Shown here piece after piece: positions 31,501 to 42,766 of a DNA stretch of 64,000 bases. A program made the translations under genes and the position numbers. Source of the DNA: Lineus longissimus (lineage: Eukaryota > Nemertea > Pilidiophora > Heteronemertea > Lineidae); the NCBI RefSeq assembly GCF_910592395.1, contig NC_088310.1:22895491-22959490 (forward strand). Reading direction: 5' to 3'. Position 1 is the first letter of the stretch, and every line of letters starts with the position of its first letter. The notes under the pieces are model-generated. The model searched no databases and had not been told where the DNA came from. It saw only the letters and a program-made list of their open reading frames with translations.

Positions 31501-32016
31501 ACCAGGTCCAGAATCAAGTAGCCTGTTCCATTCGCTCGAATTTCTGTCACTGCTGCGATGGAAACTGGCTGGTTTAATCACACTGTATTTGTTGACTTCA
31601 TCATGGACAATTCTTGGTTGCACTGTTTCTGTTTCTTTACAGCTAAAATTGAAGTGTCCCTGAGCTTTTACTATGGGTATTTCCCCATTGGTTGTTTTGC
31701 ATATTATTCTGCCTGTGTCCAAATTGAGGTTTCCATCGTTCAGAATCAGAGAAGTACGTTCAATTATGTTTCCTGATCTGCAGTCATAATTTTCAGTGTT
31801 CTGCACTATGGTACTACACATGCAAGCAAGCAAATCGAAGCTGTACTCTGTGATGTTGTAGTCTTCGTATCCACCAGTTATGCTTCCTGTCGGTATTTGG
31901 AAGGCAATGCTGAACGTGAGAGTCATGGGCCATGCGCATCTTCTCAGCCAGTTCACAGATTCATCACAGTTGGCGGATGACGCTGTGAGAAGGATTACAA
32001 TCATAATCAGCTTCAT
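28543..32016 (-). CDS. Toll-like receptor, multi-cysteine-cluster type, 1157 aa, single coding exon
   Basis: Type I membrane receptor for innate immunity or development. A signal peptide (MKLIMIVILLTASSANC) is followed by about 600 residues with many leucine-rich repeats (pattern LxxLxLxxNxL, e.g. LDLSFNQITYI). Then come a first cysteine-rich cap around residue 641 (PFHCDCKAYPYL), an LRRNT-like cluster around 712 (LSCNLLPQEDC), a few more LRRs and a second LRRCT around 879 (WDCSCSAM). The transmembrane helix is at about 940-958, and the cytoplasmic TIR domain at about 982-1121 has FDAFVSYCEDD (box 1) and RLNFVPG (BB loop, box 2, with Pro-Gly kept). Box 3 is weak (LLAFMPRRS rather than FW). 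Two cysteine cluster sets are typical of protostome Toll/mccTLRs. The ORF is uninterrupted, and ligand and partner are unknown. It is tail-to-tail with the ANK-GH20 gene, 127 bp between stop codons. Confidence 0.96.
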   Translation of the reverse strand: MKLIMIVILLTASSANCDESVNWLRRCAWPMTLTFSIAFQIPTGSITGGYEDYNITEYSFDLLACMCSTIVQNTENYDCRSGNIIERTSLILNDGNLNLDTGRIICKTTNGEIPIVKAQGHFNFSCKETETVQPRIVHDEVNKYSVIKPASFHRSSDRNSSEWNRLLDSGPGFRLKFDDSDELSKLHFRAYWRGCLSIIIIGREGGSVSLQQQEKDFGQLLAKLLQSKDVMDFTSLEITRSNLTVLPNTICQYESLQRFAVVDNEIQVLPACLHNMLKLKFLDFSFNALKSINEITFGSGRYQTYLDLSFNQITYIKDNAFSQLTSLVFLSLRNNALTEVNFHFSSRYSIGLPILQLDLSHNSIKYLPYSISKLTKIMTLLFQHNEIEKVDFIIPSSLGFLDLSYNRLDYIDSRIFKDATNLLTLNLANNHLKTFQMPWDILPGAGLGYMYMEFINLKHNLIENLDESLFWRTPKTLDFSYNRLKVIDLNILRKANYLETLRLDHNNITEILDGVLNGTQDITILPKINYMNISNNKLTVAPLSLIFLNVQIIDFSNNKIEKCTWSNMPNAHILKNIDEKILGSCIKSYDHKRDPLRNLVLLDHNRIKSLKDVFGRTSIMVHRYATLLCHVHLPNNPFHCDCKAYPYLRAIHDFISQAGQNEADDTKNVIISKDRAHEIFYWNHGEQYPCDTPTSMKSYNLLDKDLLDELSCNLLPQEDCQILFKPSVPILIINCSNLNLNKLPVLDAGFSIKLNMSATKHHVPEGIDVNIYLNQNNFSQISLDHSENLLITEILERSIKGHVKVLDLSYSSIADIDNEFLFYLSEKLSHLTHLYLNGNKLTKLTLDEHTLSLQKGSHTRVPFWERLTELHLYNNTWDCSCSAMLMIKLLNQLIARKTLVRPDEIVCVTPERNRGRMVYMVDDESLCEDTKLAFYIEQHFVLNMTLALLVLWLTWKFFKRETIQLLTLTRDAIVNDDDITGMVFDAFVSYCEDDRVWVEQELIPCLQQNEPPYKICQHRLNFVPGFTVQQNEFNAIKHSRRTIIVMSNAYLGREHCQYEFKTAYNYWITEKEHPRLVVVKYPDVEDRNQFETCHAYFRKFTYLEKDENTFDRLLAFMPRRSLRQYASEVDNNAAELFTGLSEYQQEADAIQDLNCED

Positions 32017-32030
32017 GGTTCTGCGCTGTG

Positions 32031-32040
32031 CCTGTAAAGT
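32031..32040 (-). promoter_or_regulatory. Probable 3' splice site in the TLR 5' UTR
   Basis: On the minus strand the sequence before the ATG reads ACTTTACAG|G, a good acceptor 14 bases upstream of the start codon. It suggests a non-coding first exon farther right (above 32040), with the whole protein in exon 2. Confidence 0.5.
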
Positions 32041-32099
32041 AAACCAACACCGTAGTTATTCTACAGCAATATTACAATAGTATTACATGTATATTGTAT

Positions 32100-32325
32100 T
32101 GTGCTGTAAAAGATTTAGTCGCGCTGCTACTAGAATGGCATATTCCAGTACCCAGGAGGAACCCCCATTCAACATGCCAACTCTAAACCCGGGGTTACTT
32201 GAAATTGTTTCTTTCAGTCTAAGAATGAAATTGTTACAGAGAATCAAGTTGCCATGACTGGAATTCGAAGCACAGGCCTTTGGATTGGCTGTACACTGCT
32301 CTACCAGTTGAGCTATCGAGGTATC
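32100..32325 (-). mobile_element. tRNA-derived SINE-like copy
   Basis: The minus-strand head reads TCGATAGCTCAACTGGTAGA (box A), followed by box B-like GCTTCGAATTCC (about 32261-32272). The remaining body runs toward 32100. The acceptor strands do not pair, so it is not a functional tRNA gene. Confidence 0.6.
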
Positions 32326-32359
32326 TCTTTCAGTGTACAAACTGTTTTTCCAGGAAGTA

Positions 32360-32536
32360 CCGTAGAACCTCCCATAGCGGACACCTCTCTATTAAGGACA
32401 ACCTCTCTATTAAGGATATAGGTTTGGTCCCAAATTCGTTGTTTCAATTCAATTTGACCTCTCTGATCAGGACACCTCTCTATTAAGGACAGCACTAGTC
32501 AGTCCCGTGGGTGTCGTTAATAGAGAGGTTCTACTG
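32360..32536. mobile_element. Hairpin element with Tc1/mariner-style ends
   Basis: The left end (TA)CCGTAGAACCTC and the inverse of the right end (TA)CAGTAGAACCTC match and are flanked by TA. Inside, ACCTCTCTATTAAGGAC recurs two to three times in direct orientation and once inverted near the right end. Non-coding. Confidence 0.65.
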
Positions 32537-35534
32537 TACTTGTACTATTCCTGACTCTTCACAACTCCCCACTCTTTTCTTATGACAAGTATGGTGTTCC
32601 AAGGCTTACCTTATCAGTGTTAAGTCTTGAAAATGTCTCTCCAGTCGTTGTCGGACATCTTGAATCAGAAAAATCAGCAGATTTATAAGTTGCTTCCTGG
32701 AGTAATCTTGGCCTTCCAGGTTCTAATTATGAAACTGTGGTTAAAATTGGCCTGGGATTTGGGAATACCCTGTTTACATATCTGGTCAGATTGTGTTGAC
32801 TTGTTGACCTGTTACTGTCTAATGTGTCATTCATTGTCGACATTGATTAAGGAACTATCCAATGGATAGAGTGTGTATATCCATTTGACAGTGATTAAGG
32901 TTCATTTTGAGATATTATGGCCTATGACAACAAACAAATCGGTCAACCCAATACTAGAAATATATTGGTTTGTTATCGTGATGTTTTTACATAACAATAG
33001 CCCAACAGAAACTTTATGTTTCCAGTATTGATTACACGTACATGTAATTGAGTAGCCTATTAATTGTTGTATTGTGTTGGTTTGTTTATCATTGTCATAC
33101 TGGGAATTATGCATTGAAATATTCTTCTGGAGTACAATTTTAAAATGACGGTATCTGTTACATGATCATAGTGAAATTACATTCCAATGGTCAAATGACC
33201 TAATGTTACATTACAATGTACATGTACGTGTAGTATTTGTTGCCTGGTGCGGCTCTGCTGCAAATGATAATTTGATGTAGTTCTAGTTTATCTTGGTATC
33301 AAGACATGCTTTTAGGGCTTTTAATTTACATGTATGTGGAATGCCCACATATGTCGGACATGCCTTATTAGAGGGGGAGGGGGGGGGGGGGCTAAATGGT
33401 GACAATAAACATAAATAGATTCAAATCTGATCCTGATGCCTTGAAATATCATTAGAAGATCTGTTTTAAACTACTGGGTGTTCTCAAATTCATGTAATTG
33501 AAAGCCCTAGCTATTGCATGTCATCACAGAGTTACTGTGGTAGCCTTTGCTTCTGAATGATTTCAGTGAAGATAGATATAAGGGTCAGCATCTGGTGACT
33601 TAACTACAAGATAAAGTATGGGACTTACCTTTTGTGCTAAAGTTAAAAGTGGTGAAAGTTATGGCAGTAAAAGCTTAAGGTAGGGGCATTATATATAATT
33701 GGGAAGTTGCAATATCTTCATCTGTCATTGAAATTTAATATATTCATATTATCAAGAATTAATAAAGTCTATTGTTCATGAGGAATTCCTGATCATGAAA
33801 AGAAGTGCTAGGGTAAAACTTCAATAACTTGGACCATCTTGATCCATCTAAATTAACATTTCCTGCACCATCCAACTCAAAATTATTTTATTGTCAAGAA
33901 AAAAACTTGACCCAAGGTTACATGGTTCAAATCATGAGCTCCTCGACCGTAACTTCGATGGAAACGAGGATTGTAAGTTAAAGGACAGGCTGACATTAAT
34001 CCTAGGTAGTTCAAGATGGTTTATTAAAGCTATGTATCAATTTCAAAACATGATTTGGTTATTGGTGTTCACTGTCTGAAAATCTGTCCAAACACAATAA
34101 CATAAATATTTATGGTGTTGGTTAATCGTGTTATGCTGAGCATAAATGTATGATGTATATAATAAGTTTGGATTGGTATGGGGTGTACCTTGTAATTTAT
34201 GGAAAAACCTATTTTGTATGAAGTATATCTACATGGTGTCCATGTATCGTTCTCCAACATATGTATAAACACATCTTGTGAAAAGCTCTTGCAGTTTAAT
34301 ATTTCGTGTTTTGAGCCTTACTGTAAGCAATGAGGAGTCTGAGTTGGCTCAAAAAGCAGTACCTTGGCCCTGGAATACTGGTGTATTAAAAGAAACTTTT
34401 TTTGGAAAGAAACCTGGGTTGTTTCAAGCAATCCAAGTTTATTTTCAAAAAACAGCTTTTGGAAATTTTGGCCAACAAACTTGACAATCACAGCCCAACT
34501 GTGACTGTGGCTGTGACTGTCTCATCTACCCGCAATGTCGACAAGACAGTGGAGTTGCTTGGGTCAATTTGATCTTGTTGTGACTGTCTCGTGTTTCGCA
34601 ATGGCAGCTTCGGTCTGGTCTGACTGGACCAATTTGGTCTGGTTGTGAGTGTCTCATCTCCCCACCATGTTGACAAGACGGTGGAGCTGCTTGGGACGAT
34701 TTGGTCTGGTTGGGATTGTCTCATCATTCGCATTGTGTTGGCAAGATGGTGGAGCTGCCAGGGGCAGCTCCGGTCTCATCCACTGGGTCAATTTGGTCTG
34801 GCTGTTAATGTCTCATTCTCCGCATCGTGTTGGCAAGATGACAGAGCTGCCAAGGGCTGCTCCAGTCCGACTGGGCCAATTCGGTCTGGCTGCGACTGTT
34901 TCATCTCCCCCATATTGACAAGGCTGTAGATTTTGTTTGGTTGTGACTGTCTCATCTTAAGCATTGTGCGGGCAAGAATGGTGGAACTGCCAGGGGCTGC
35001 TCCTGTCTGATTGGGCCAATTTGGTCTGGTCTGGTCTGTGACTGTCTCATCTCCCCACCGTGTTGACAAGACAGTGGAGCTTCTGGGAGTAAACTTGATC
35101 TGGTTGTGACTGTTTCATCTTTCGCAACGTTTTGGCAAGACGGAGGAGCTGCCAGGGGCTGATTTGGTCTGACAGTAACTGTCTCATCTATACCACCAAC
35201 TTGATCTGGATGTGACTGTCTCATCGTCGGAGGAGATGCCTTGGCCAATTCGAACTGGCTGTGATTGTCTCGTCTCTCTCACCGTATTGGCAAGATGAGA
35301 AACCCCAGTCTAATTCGGTTTTGATTTGACTGCCTAATCTTCCGCACCGTGTTAACAAGACGCTGGCGTTGCCAGGGCCGATTAGGTCTGGTTGTGACTG
35401 TTATATCTCTCTTAACTAACAGGCAAGACGGGAAGGAAGTCAGGTGCAATTTGGATTAAATGTGAATGTCCCATATCAGGAAAGCCGATCCAGTCTGGTT
35501 GTGACTATCTCGTCTCTCTCACCACGTAGGCAAG

Positions 35535-35697
35535 GTGATCGAACACAAATTTATATGTATAAAACGTAACGTGTCTGGACATCATTGCTGCAATCTAATT
35601 TACCCTTAATCTCACTGTTGATCTTGGCTGTGTGACCTTTTCTTGTAAACGAAGTTGTATATAAGTTTGCTAAATAAAATGCCTATGAAATTATGAA
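35535..35697 (+). other. Insertion within the array
   Basis: Sequence without array landmarks interrupts the units. It is AT-richer and ends with AAATAAAATGCC and a short A-rich tail, which resembles the 3' end of a retroposed transcript or SINE. Array units resume at CTGTCTCATCTCTC. Confidence 0.45.
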
Positions 35698-37377
35698 ACT
35701 GTCTCATCTCTCTCATTGTGTCCGAAGACGGGGGACCTGCCAAGGTCGATTCAGTCTGGTTGTGACTGTCTTATCTCTATCACCATGTTGCCACTAAGAC
35801 GTACGTGGGAACTCCAAAGGCTAATTCGGTATGGCTGTGACAGTCTCAACTCGTTTACATTGGTGGTGGTGGTGAAGCCAGAAGCCGATTTGGTCTCCTT
35901 GTAACTGTCTCAACTCTTTCTGCGTGTTGGCAATTATAGGCCGTGGTGAAGCCGAGAGCCGATTTAGTCTTATTGTGACTGTCTCATTCTTTCACCGTCT
36001 TGCCAACCGGTACTTTGGAGCTGCTAATGTCACTTGCTCTGGCTGTAACGTTCTCAGCGCTCTCACTGTGTTGCCAAGATGAAGGGACGGCCAAGGCCAA
36101 TTCGGTCTGACTGTGACCGTCTCAACATGCGATCGCTCTCACCACTGTCATCAAGACGGTGGTGTGACCAGGGGCAGATTCGCTCTTGTTGTGACTGTCT
36201 CATCTCTCTCATCGAGTTTGCAATGAGCTGACAGGGCCTATTCAGTCAGGCTGTGTCTGTCTCAACACTCTCACTGTGTTAGGAAGGCGGTGGTGAACCA
36301 GGACCCGGGACATGATCCGGCCTTGCAGAGGTCCTGCCAAGCCCAACTCGGTCTAACTGTGACTGTCTCAAGCCGCGATCGAGACCGTGTTGGCAGGGCG
36401 GTGGTGAAGCCAGAGGCCGATTCTGTCTTGTTGTGACTGTCTGATCTCTCTCACTGAGTTTGCAAGACGGCTATCTGACAGGGCCGATTCGGTCTGGCTG
36501 TGACTGACTAAATCACCTTGCTGCCAGGATGGATGAGCTGGGAAGGCCAATTTGATCTGGCCGTGAATGTCTTAACTCTCACTGTGTTGGCAAGGCGGTA
36601 ATGAAGCAAGAGGCCGATTCTGTCATGTTGTGACCGTTTCGCCTCTCGATCTCATCGTGCTGCGAAGATGGGAGGGCTGCCATGACCAATTCGGTCTGGC
36701 TATGACTGTCGGTTTCAAATCTTACCGTGTTGGCGGGGTGGCGGTGAAGTTAAGGGCCGATTCGGTCTTCTCGTGGCTGTCTCATCTCTTGCACCACGTT
36801 GCCAAGACATACGGGGAGCTGCCAAGGCCTGTTCGGTCTGGCTGTGACTGTCTCAACTCGCGATCGCCAATCGTGTAGACAAGGCGGTGGTGAAACCAGG
36901 AGCCGATTCGGCATCGTGTGGACTGTCGCATCTCTCTCATCGAGTTGGCAGGACGATGAGCTCTCTCTGTTGGTAAGGTGATGGTGAAGCCAAGGGTCTA
37001 TTCGGTCCTGCTGTGACTGTCTCCACTCTATCACTGTGTTGCCAAGATGGGGGAGCTGCCAAAGCTGATGCGGCCTGGCTGTGACTGTCTCAACTCTATT
37101 ACAGTGTTAGCAAGGCGGTGGTGAAGCCAGGGGCCGATTCGGTCTTCTTGTGACTGTCTCCTTTCTTGCATCGTCTTGTAAAGAGATACGTTGGAGTTGC
37201 CAAGGCGAATGTGCTACCTGGATGAAGGTGCTGCCAAAACCGATTCGGTCTGGCTGTGACTGTCTCAACGAGTTGGCAAGGCGGTGGCGAAGCCAGGATT
37301 CGGTCTTGTTGACTCAGTTGTGACTGTCTCATCTCTCCCTGGGAGCAGGCATTAAGCGGCCAATCTGGTCTTGTTCT

Positions 37378-37467
37378 GCTCCCGACCACAATCAATATCA
37401 TGTATTTCATTAATGCACCTTGTAAATTTTGTTGGTCGAATAAATATTCATATTCATATTCATATTC
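37378..37467 (+). other. Insertion within the array ending in a hexamer repeat
   Basis: A non-array segment with GTAAATTTTGTTGGTCGAAT, then AATAAATATTC and about three copies of ATTCAT. An AATAAA followed by a short tandem tail suggests the 3' end of a retroposon. Confidence 0.45.
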
Positions 37468-40400
37468 CCTGGCTGAGACTGTCTCAACTCTTCCACTGTG
37501 TTGGCAAGGCGTCGGAGTAGCCAAGGGCCGATTCGGTCTTGTTGTGACTGTTTCATCTCTCTCACCGAGTTACCAAGATGAGGGAGCTGTCGAGGCTGAT
37601 GCCGTCTGGCTTTGAATGCCTCAGCTTTCTCACCATCATCTCGAGGCAGAGGTGGATCCAGGGGCCGATTCAGTCTTCTGGCGAATGTTTTATCTCTTGC
37701 ACCGTGTTGTCAAGACGTACGTTGGAGCTGCAAAGCCATTTCGGTGTGGCTGCGACGGTCTCATTCTGTCTTACCGTGTTAACAAGACGTTTGGAAAGCC
37801 AAGTCTAATTTGGTTTGGATGCAACTGTCTCATCTTTTGCACCGTGTTGACAAGACGTACGTGGGAACAGCAAGACCAGTTGTGACGGTCACAACTCTTT
37901 CTCCGTGTTGGCAAGGCGGTGGTGAAGCCACGATTCGGACTTGTAGTGACTGGCTCAGCTCTCTCACCGTGTTGGCAAGACGATTTGAATTTTTTAATAT
38001 GACTGTCTAATCTCTTTCACCATGTTGGCAAGACGGAGGGGCTGCCATGATCAATTCGGTCTCACAGTGTTGCGAAAACGGTTAGAATACCATGTCTAGT
38101 TTGTTTTGGATGAGACTGGCTCAATTCGACAAGTCAGTGGAGCAACCAGGTACTATTCAGTCTTGTTGTTACTCTTCCATCCCTCTCAACTGGCTGGTAA
38201 ATTGCTAGAGCTGACATGTGTGGCTGTCACTGTTGGAACTCTCTCACTGTGTTAGAAGACTGTGGGGAGGTCAGAGCTAATGCGGTAGGTTGTGGTTGTC
38301 TTATCTCTCTCCACCGTGTTGGTAAGTTCTTTGTTGGGGGAGGAGGGTTAAGATACGTCCAATTCGGATTGGATGTGACTATCCCATCTTTCTCTCATCG
38401 AGTTAACAAGCCAGTGGAGCAGCAAGATCCGGTTCGGTGTAACGGGACTGTCTCACATTCTCAACGAGGTGACGAGACAGTGGTGCAGTCAGGACTGATT
38501 CGGTGTGAATGTGACTGTCTCGCTCTCTGACCCTGGCGACAAGACAGTGGTGAAGCCAGGTCCGATTCGCTCTGAATGTCTCGCCGAGTTGACAGGATAG
38601 TGGCGCAGCCAGGACCAATTTGGTGTGGGTGTGACTTTTTAGTCTGTCTCAGAGTTTCGATCGGTTGAATGGGTACTGGAGCTGCCATATCTGATTTACA
38701 ATGCTTTTGGCCGTCTCATCGCTCTCACCGTGTTGGCTTGACAAGTCCGATTCGTTCTAAGATTATCTGCGATGTATCTATTACCGTTCTACCAAGACGG
38801 TGTACCTACATTGGTCTGGTTTGTGCTTACAGTCACCTCGCCCTCAGTTCAGTGAGATGATGAGGCGAGTTTACGGGTCGATTTGATCTTGGTTTCAGTC
38901 TTATGGCAAGACGGTGGCGAACCTAGTCTTATTCGGTTTGGTTGTGACTGTCTTATTTTGCTTGAATGTGACAGTCACGTCACATCTCTCCAACTGTGTC
39001 GGCTGTGACTGCCTTCATTCGCACCGTGTTGGCAAAACGCTGGAGTTGCCACGGCCGATTCAGAATATGCGGAATATGATATACTGACGGATCAAATGCA
39101 CACTTCTGATATCATTGTCATGCTATCATATCACTTTGACATGAACTTTGCCTGGGGCGACTCCCAGTAGCTAAGCCCCCGATGGTGTGCACTAGACCCA
39201 AAAGTCTAGCAATTATTCCAGATGTAGACTGGAAGTTGGTGATAGTCCCTCCGGATAGCAGCAATCGGGACATGAGTCAACATCCAGCCATTTGGAGGTT
39301 TTCATCCTCCTCATGGGTTTACTCTCAGTATTTGACAAATATAATTGCGTGTTTAATAACCGTTAAGCAACAACAAATACTTATGAATACTTAATAAAAT
39401 CATAAAATTTCCTTTGTGTTTCATTGATATCATGATAGTCAAAATTTGAAAAACATTCAGGTAATATGTTTCAGCAAAAAATTTGAAAAACAAAATTCAT
39501 CAGAAATTTATATAATACCAATTTGATGATCAACCAAAAAAAGTAGGGAGATATGTTAAGTCGAAAAATGTTAAAGCTGCAAGCAGCTTGATCAATTAAT
39601 ATTTCCTTGCCCATGTTTGTATGGTCTTCTGCTAACTACTAATAACAATAGAACACATTGCCCCGATTATGACTATCTGTTGTCATTAGTTTGAGATCTT
39701 TTCTGACTCATATGTACCATCAGTGAGACCTCAGTTTAATCTTTCAGAGTCCTTAAACATAGTCCAGGCATGATGTTTTCCTAATGACAAAAATTTCATT
39801 TCAACCTCTTATGACGCCTTGTATCAACCTTAATCGTACACCAGGCACAGCCGGCCCTAGTTCTGGGCCCTAATCCGAGATGGCATTGCAGTCTGCAAAC
39901 CTATCATTGACCCCAAGCATGTCCAGACATCATTTTGTCAGGAGCAAGTCTATTCCAGAATATATCAAGAGCATTTGCCCTGCTGTTTTTCATTGCAAAT
40001 AATGACCGAATGGCCGGGATCCAATTTGGGCAGCTGAAAATGCCAACTGACCACAACTCTTGACTTTGGTGTCTGATGTTTGAACAACCAATATAACTCA
40101 ACATTCCAAGGAATTCATACATCGAATGTCGAGTCATGTCTCGTCAAGGGTTAGGACGTCTCCTGACCTCTTATCCTAGCAAATATTGGTTTAGTTTTCA
40201 AAGAGATGACTTTATTCACATCTGAGCCAAATCGGATATTCCCGTGTCTTAAATCAGTGTCCTTATTTGTTGGATAAATGCCCTTTAGTGACCAGTTTGA
40301 AAATAAACTTGTGTAGAGATATTTCGGGTGTCCTCTGTTTGTTTGGGAGACCATAGTCAAAATGTAGGTGATGGCATCATATTTATGAGTTAGCAAGATG

Positions 40401-42717
40401 CACTTGTGTAAGGGTTCCTATTTTGTAGATAATTTTAGGGTATTCTGAAAAGTCTGTTTAGAAAGACAATGACCCTGCCTTTTCAGCATGGTGATAACTG
40501 ATATGGCCTTCATTTTCATCATGGTGATATGAATCTCATTTTCAGCATGGTGACTGCGTTGTGACTGATACACATATGGTACTGTCCATCTTGTCAGTTG
40601 TTTGTGTCCAGCGTGTCCACTCAGACAGGTGCGAACGGCAGGCGTGACCCCTTCAAACTAGACGATTGATGATACAATTTAGGTTCAAGTAGCAGAAGGT
40701 GATGGTCAGGAGTGTGTGAACATGTACTTCAGTGTCCAAAATTTGGACACTTTCAATTCACAGTAGTAATTGCTCAACATTTTGACTTCCCACTGACACG
40801 CTTTTTATTGAAGTCATAACAATTTATAAGACCAAGATCTACCTCCTGGAACCTGGTTCCTATGCTAGATCAGTCAAAAGACCCCTGTCCGGAATATGCC
40901 GTGCAACTATCCTAAATTGAAGCCATAATAAATCCACAGTATCTTTAGGGCCAGCCAGTAGTTTTATGGTTTGTTTAGTCCCTAATTGGTTGTCCAAACT
41001 GTTTGTCATTGCCTGTCAAGATCCACAGATGTGAGGTGACTGAAATCCACAGATGCCTGCACTGGCCATATGCTTCGCTTTACAGTCCAACTCCAGCCTC
41101 CCTCACGGGTCTATTATGCCCTCCCTATTGTCTCCCACCCCCTTCAAATAAGACCCTTTTTCTCTGCAGGGTTCAAAGAGATGGTCATTGTGTCATCTGG
41201 ACACCTTATTCCTCGCTGTCTCCTCTCTTAAATAAAAGGATGAGCACAAGATGTTTGAACCTTTAATGAACTTTTTTGTCCAGTTAGCGTTTGCGCTGTC
41301 AGACTTACGCAGTTGGGCATGTTTGAACAAAAGACTCATTTGAGTGGAAATGAAGGGTCCACCTCTCTGAGACCCTCATCAGGGAAATGAAACGTGTGGA
41401 CAGTTGCTCTGAAAATGTCTTTGTAAACAGTTAACTTTCAGCTGTTGTCATTAATGATCCCTACTTTTTTAATTATTAATAGGCTAACTTTTTATTGATT
41501 CTCTTTGTAACTGGAAATGCGTTTAGCTTTGGATAGAAAATGTTAGATCTTATATTTTAGAGTATGGAGTATGACAATTACTCCAGATTGTGCATTTGAC
41601 GCTGGTCATTGACGTATCCTCATAGGTGTCCGTCTCAACAACACCCTTGGGACAGACCATCCAAATGCCAATTTTCCTTCCCCATCTGTGCATTGACAAA
41701 CCATTATGTAACATCCGCGCATGGTTAGGACAATCTTAACTGCCACAATCAGTGCTTAAATAATAGTTGCGTTAAATGGTCTTACAACATCTTGTGCAAG
41801 ATTGGATCAATTGTCTTGCTTTAGACACTTCTCTGACCTCTCCGTAACAACGTTAAGTACTCCAGTTATCGTCAAATGACGTCAAATTGGTCACTGTGAC
41901 CGCACACAGGACAGATGTCTTAGAACAACTGTTGATGACAGATGAACAAGGTTTAGATTTAGCGATACTTATCTCTAGATCTTACTGTAAAAAAGTGTTA
42001 TCTTGTCAATTGTGTCATCTTATCTTGTCTTTTCTTTGATGTCGTTCTATTGTCATCCGTTGGCGGCAGGGCAGCTGGTTGTGTTTGAACAACCCTGCGA
42101 TCATATGTCTTAACGATGCGATAAGATCTGGCACACTTCTGACCCTTTCATGGAGTAAAGTGATTTGTTGTTGCACAAGAGCAGACTTTTTGTTTTTCTT
42201 TGTCGAAGATTGTGTTAACATCGCTGACATCTGTTGGAATTTGGTTGGAAATGTCTGATGAAAAGGATGTGACATTCCAAGAATTGTCTGCCAGAATAAT
42301 ATGTCTAAAATCCTTTCTGTAAAAGAATCAGACTGAGGAAAAAGAATCTTCTCTGAAACACCTTGCCACATGAAGCACCTTAGTTTGTGTTCTTTTAAAC
42401 ACCTGGTTGCAGGTTAATGCTCACCAATTTTGCAACCATTTTATTTTCCATTTATCACACTCGGAATAAATCTTGAAAGGGTTGGAACTAAAACCACAAC
42501 CGTTTCATCTCAAATTTCATATCTGTGGGATTGAATATTCAGCTTGTAGGTTGTGATGTAGCCCATAATGTCACTAGGTGGTATATACAAGTACATGTTG
42601 TGTTATTGTGCAAAATCATGATTATCGACCCGGTCTATGTTAGTACAGATGGATTCTCTCAAACGATAAAAGTCTGTGTCTTCTGTGACAAGATCAGTCT
42701 GTCGCCTGTCCCATCCC

Positions 42718-42766
42718 AGGCGGAATCTAATTAGAGCAGGCAGAATCTAATTAGAGAAATTAATTA
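42718..42766. promoter_or_regulatory. Clustered homeodomain-type motifs in a 20-bp tandem duplication
   Basis: AGGCGGAATCTAATTAGAGC is followed immediately by AGGCAGAATCTAATTAGAGA (two differences in 20). After this comes AATTAATTACG. Three TAAT cores thus lie within about 40 bp. TAATTA/TAATTG are typical Antennapedia-class homeodomain sites. Regulatory function is inferred, not shown. Confidence 0.3.

Larger units (their letters stand above)
32017..34487. other. Region upstream of the TLR gene
   Basis: Presumed 5' UTR intron, non-coding first exon and promoter of the TLR gene, none of which can be placed exactly. It contains a SINE-like copy (32100-32325), a TA-flanked hairpin element (32360-32536) and a G-run near 33374-33391. 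The small ORFs show no protein character. Confidence 0.55.
34488..39070. repeat. Large degenerate tandem array, unit about 65-90 bp
   Basis: Some 4.6 kb consists of dozens of diverged copies of one unit. Recurring plus-strand landmarks are GGTCTGGCTGTGACTGTCTC, CTCTCACCGTGTTGGCAAGA, then CGGTGGAGCTGCCAGGGCC and GATTCGGTCT. Spacing between successive GACTGTCTCA copies varies from about 63 to 95 bp. Copies differ by substitutions and many small indels, so this is an old array or one shuffled by unequal exchange. Two unrelated insertions are visible (about 35535-35697 and 37378-37467). Read on the minus strand many units keep an open frame (repeating ETVTARPNRP), but no ORF exceeds about 141 codons. 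Confidence 0.9.

Noticed and set aside
34488-39070. Array as a CRISPR locus
   Set aside because: Units are diverged, variable in length and have no conserved-repeat/unique-spacer pattern; the DNA is eukaryotic.
34488-39070. Array as a functional coding gene
   Set aside because: Frames break every one to five units on both strands and no splice-consistent exon series is evident; kept only as a hypothesis about origin.
42015-42371. 118-codon minus-strand ORF
   Set aside because: No domain recognised, no companion exons or codon bias visible; length is within chance for 25 kb of AT-rich DNA.
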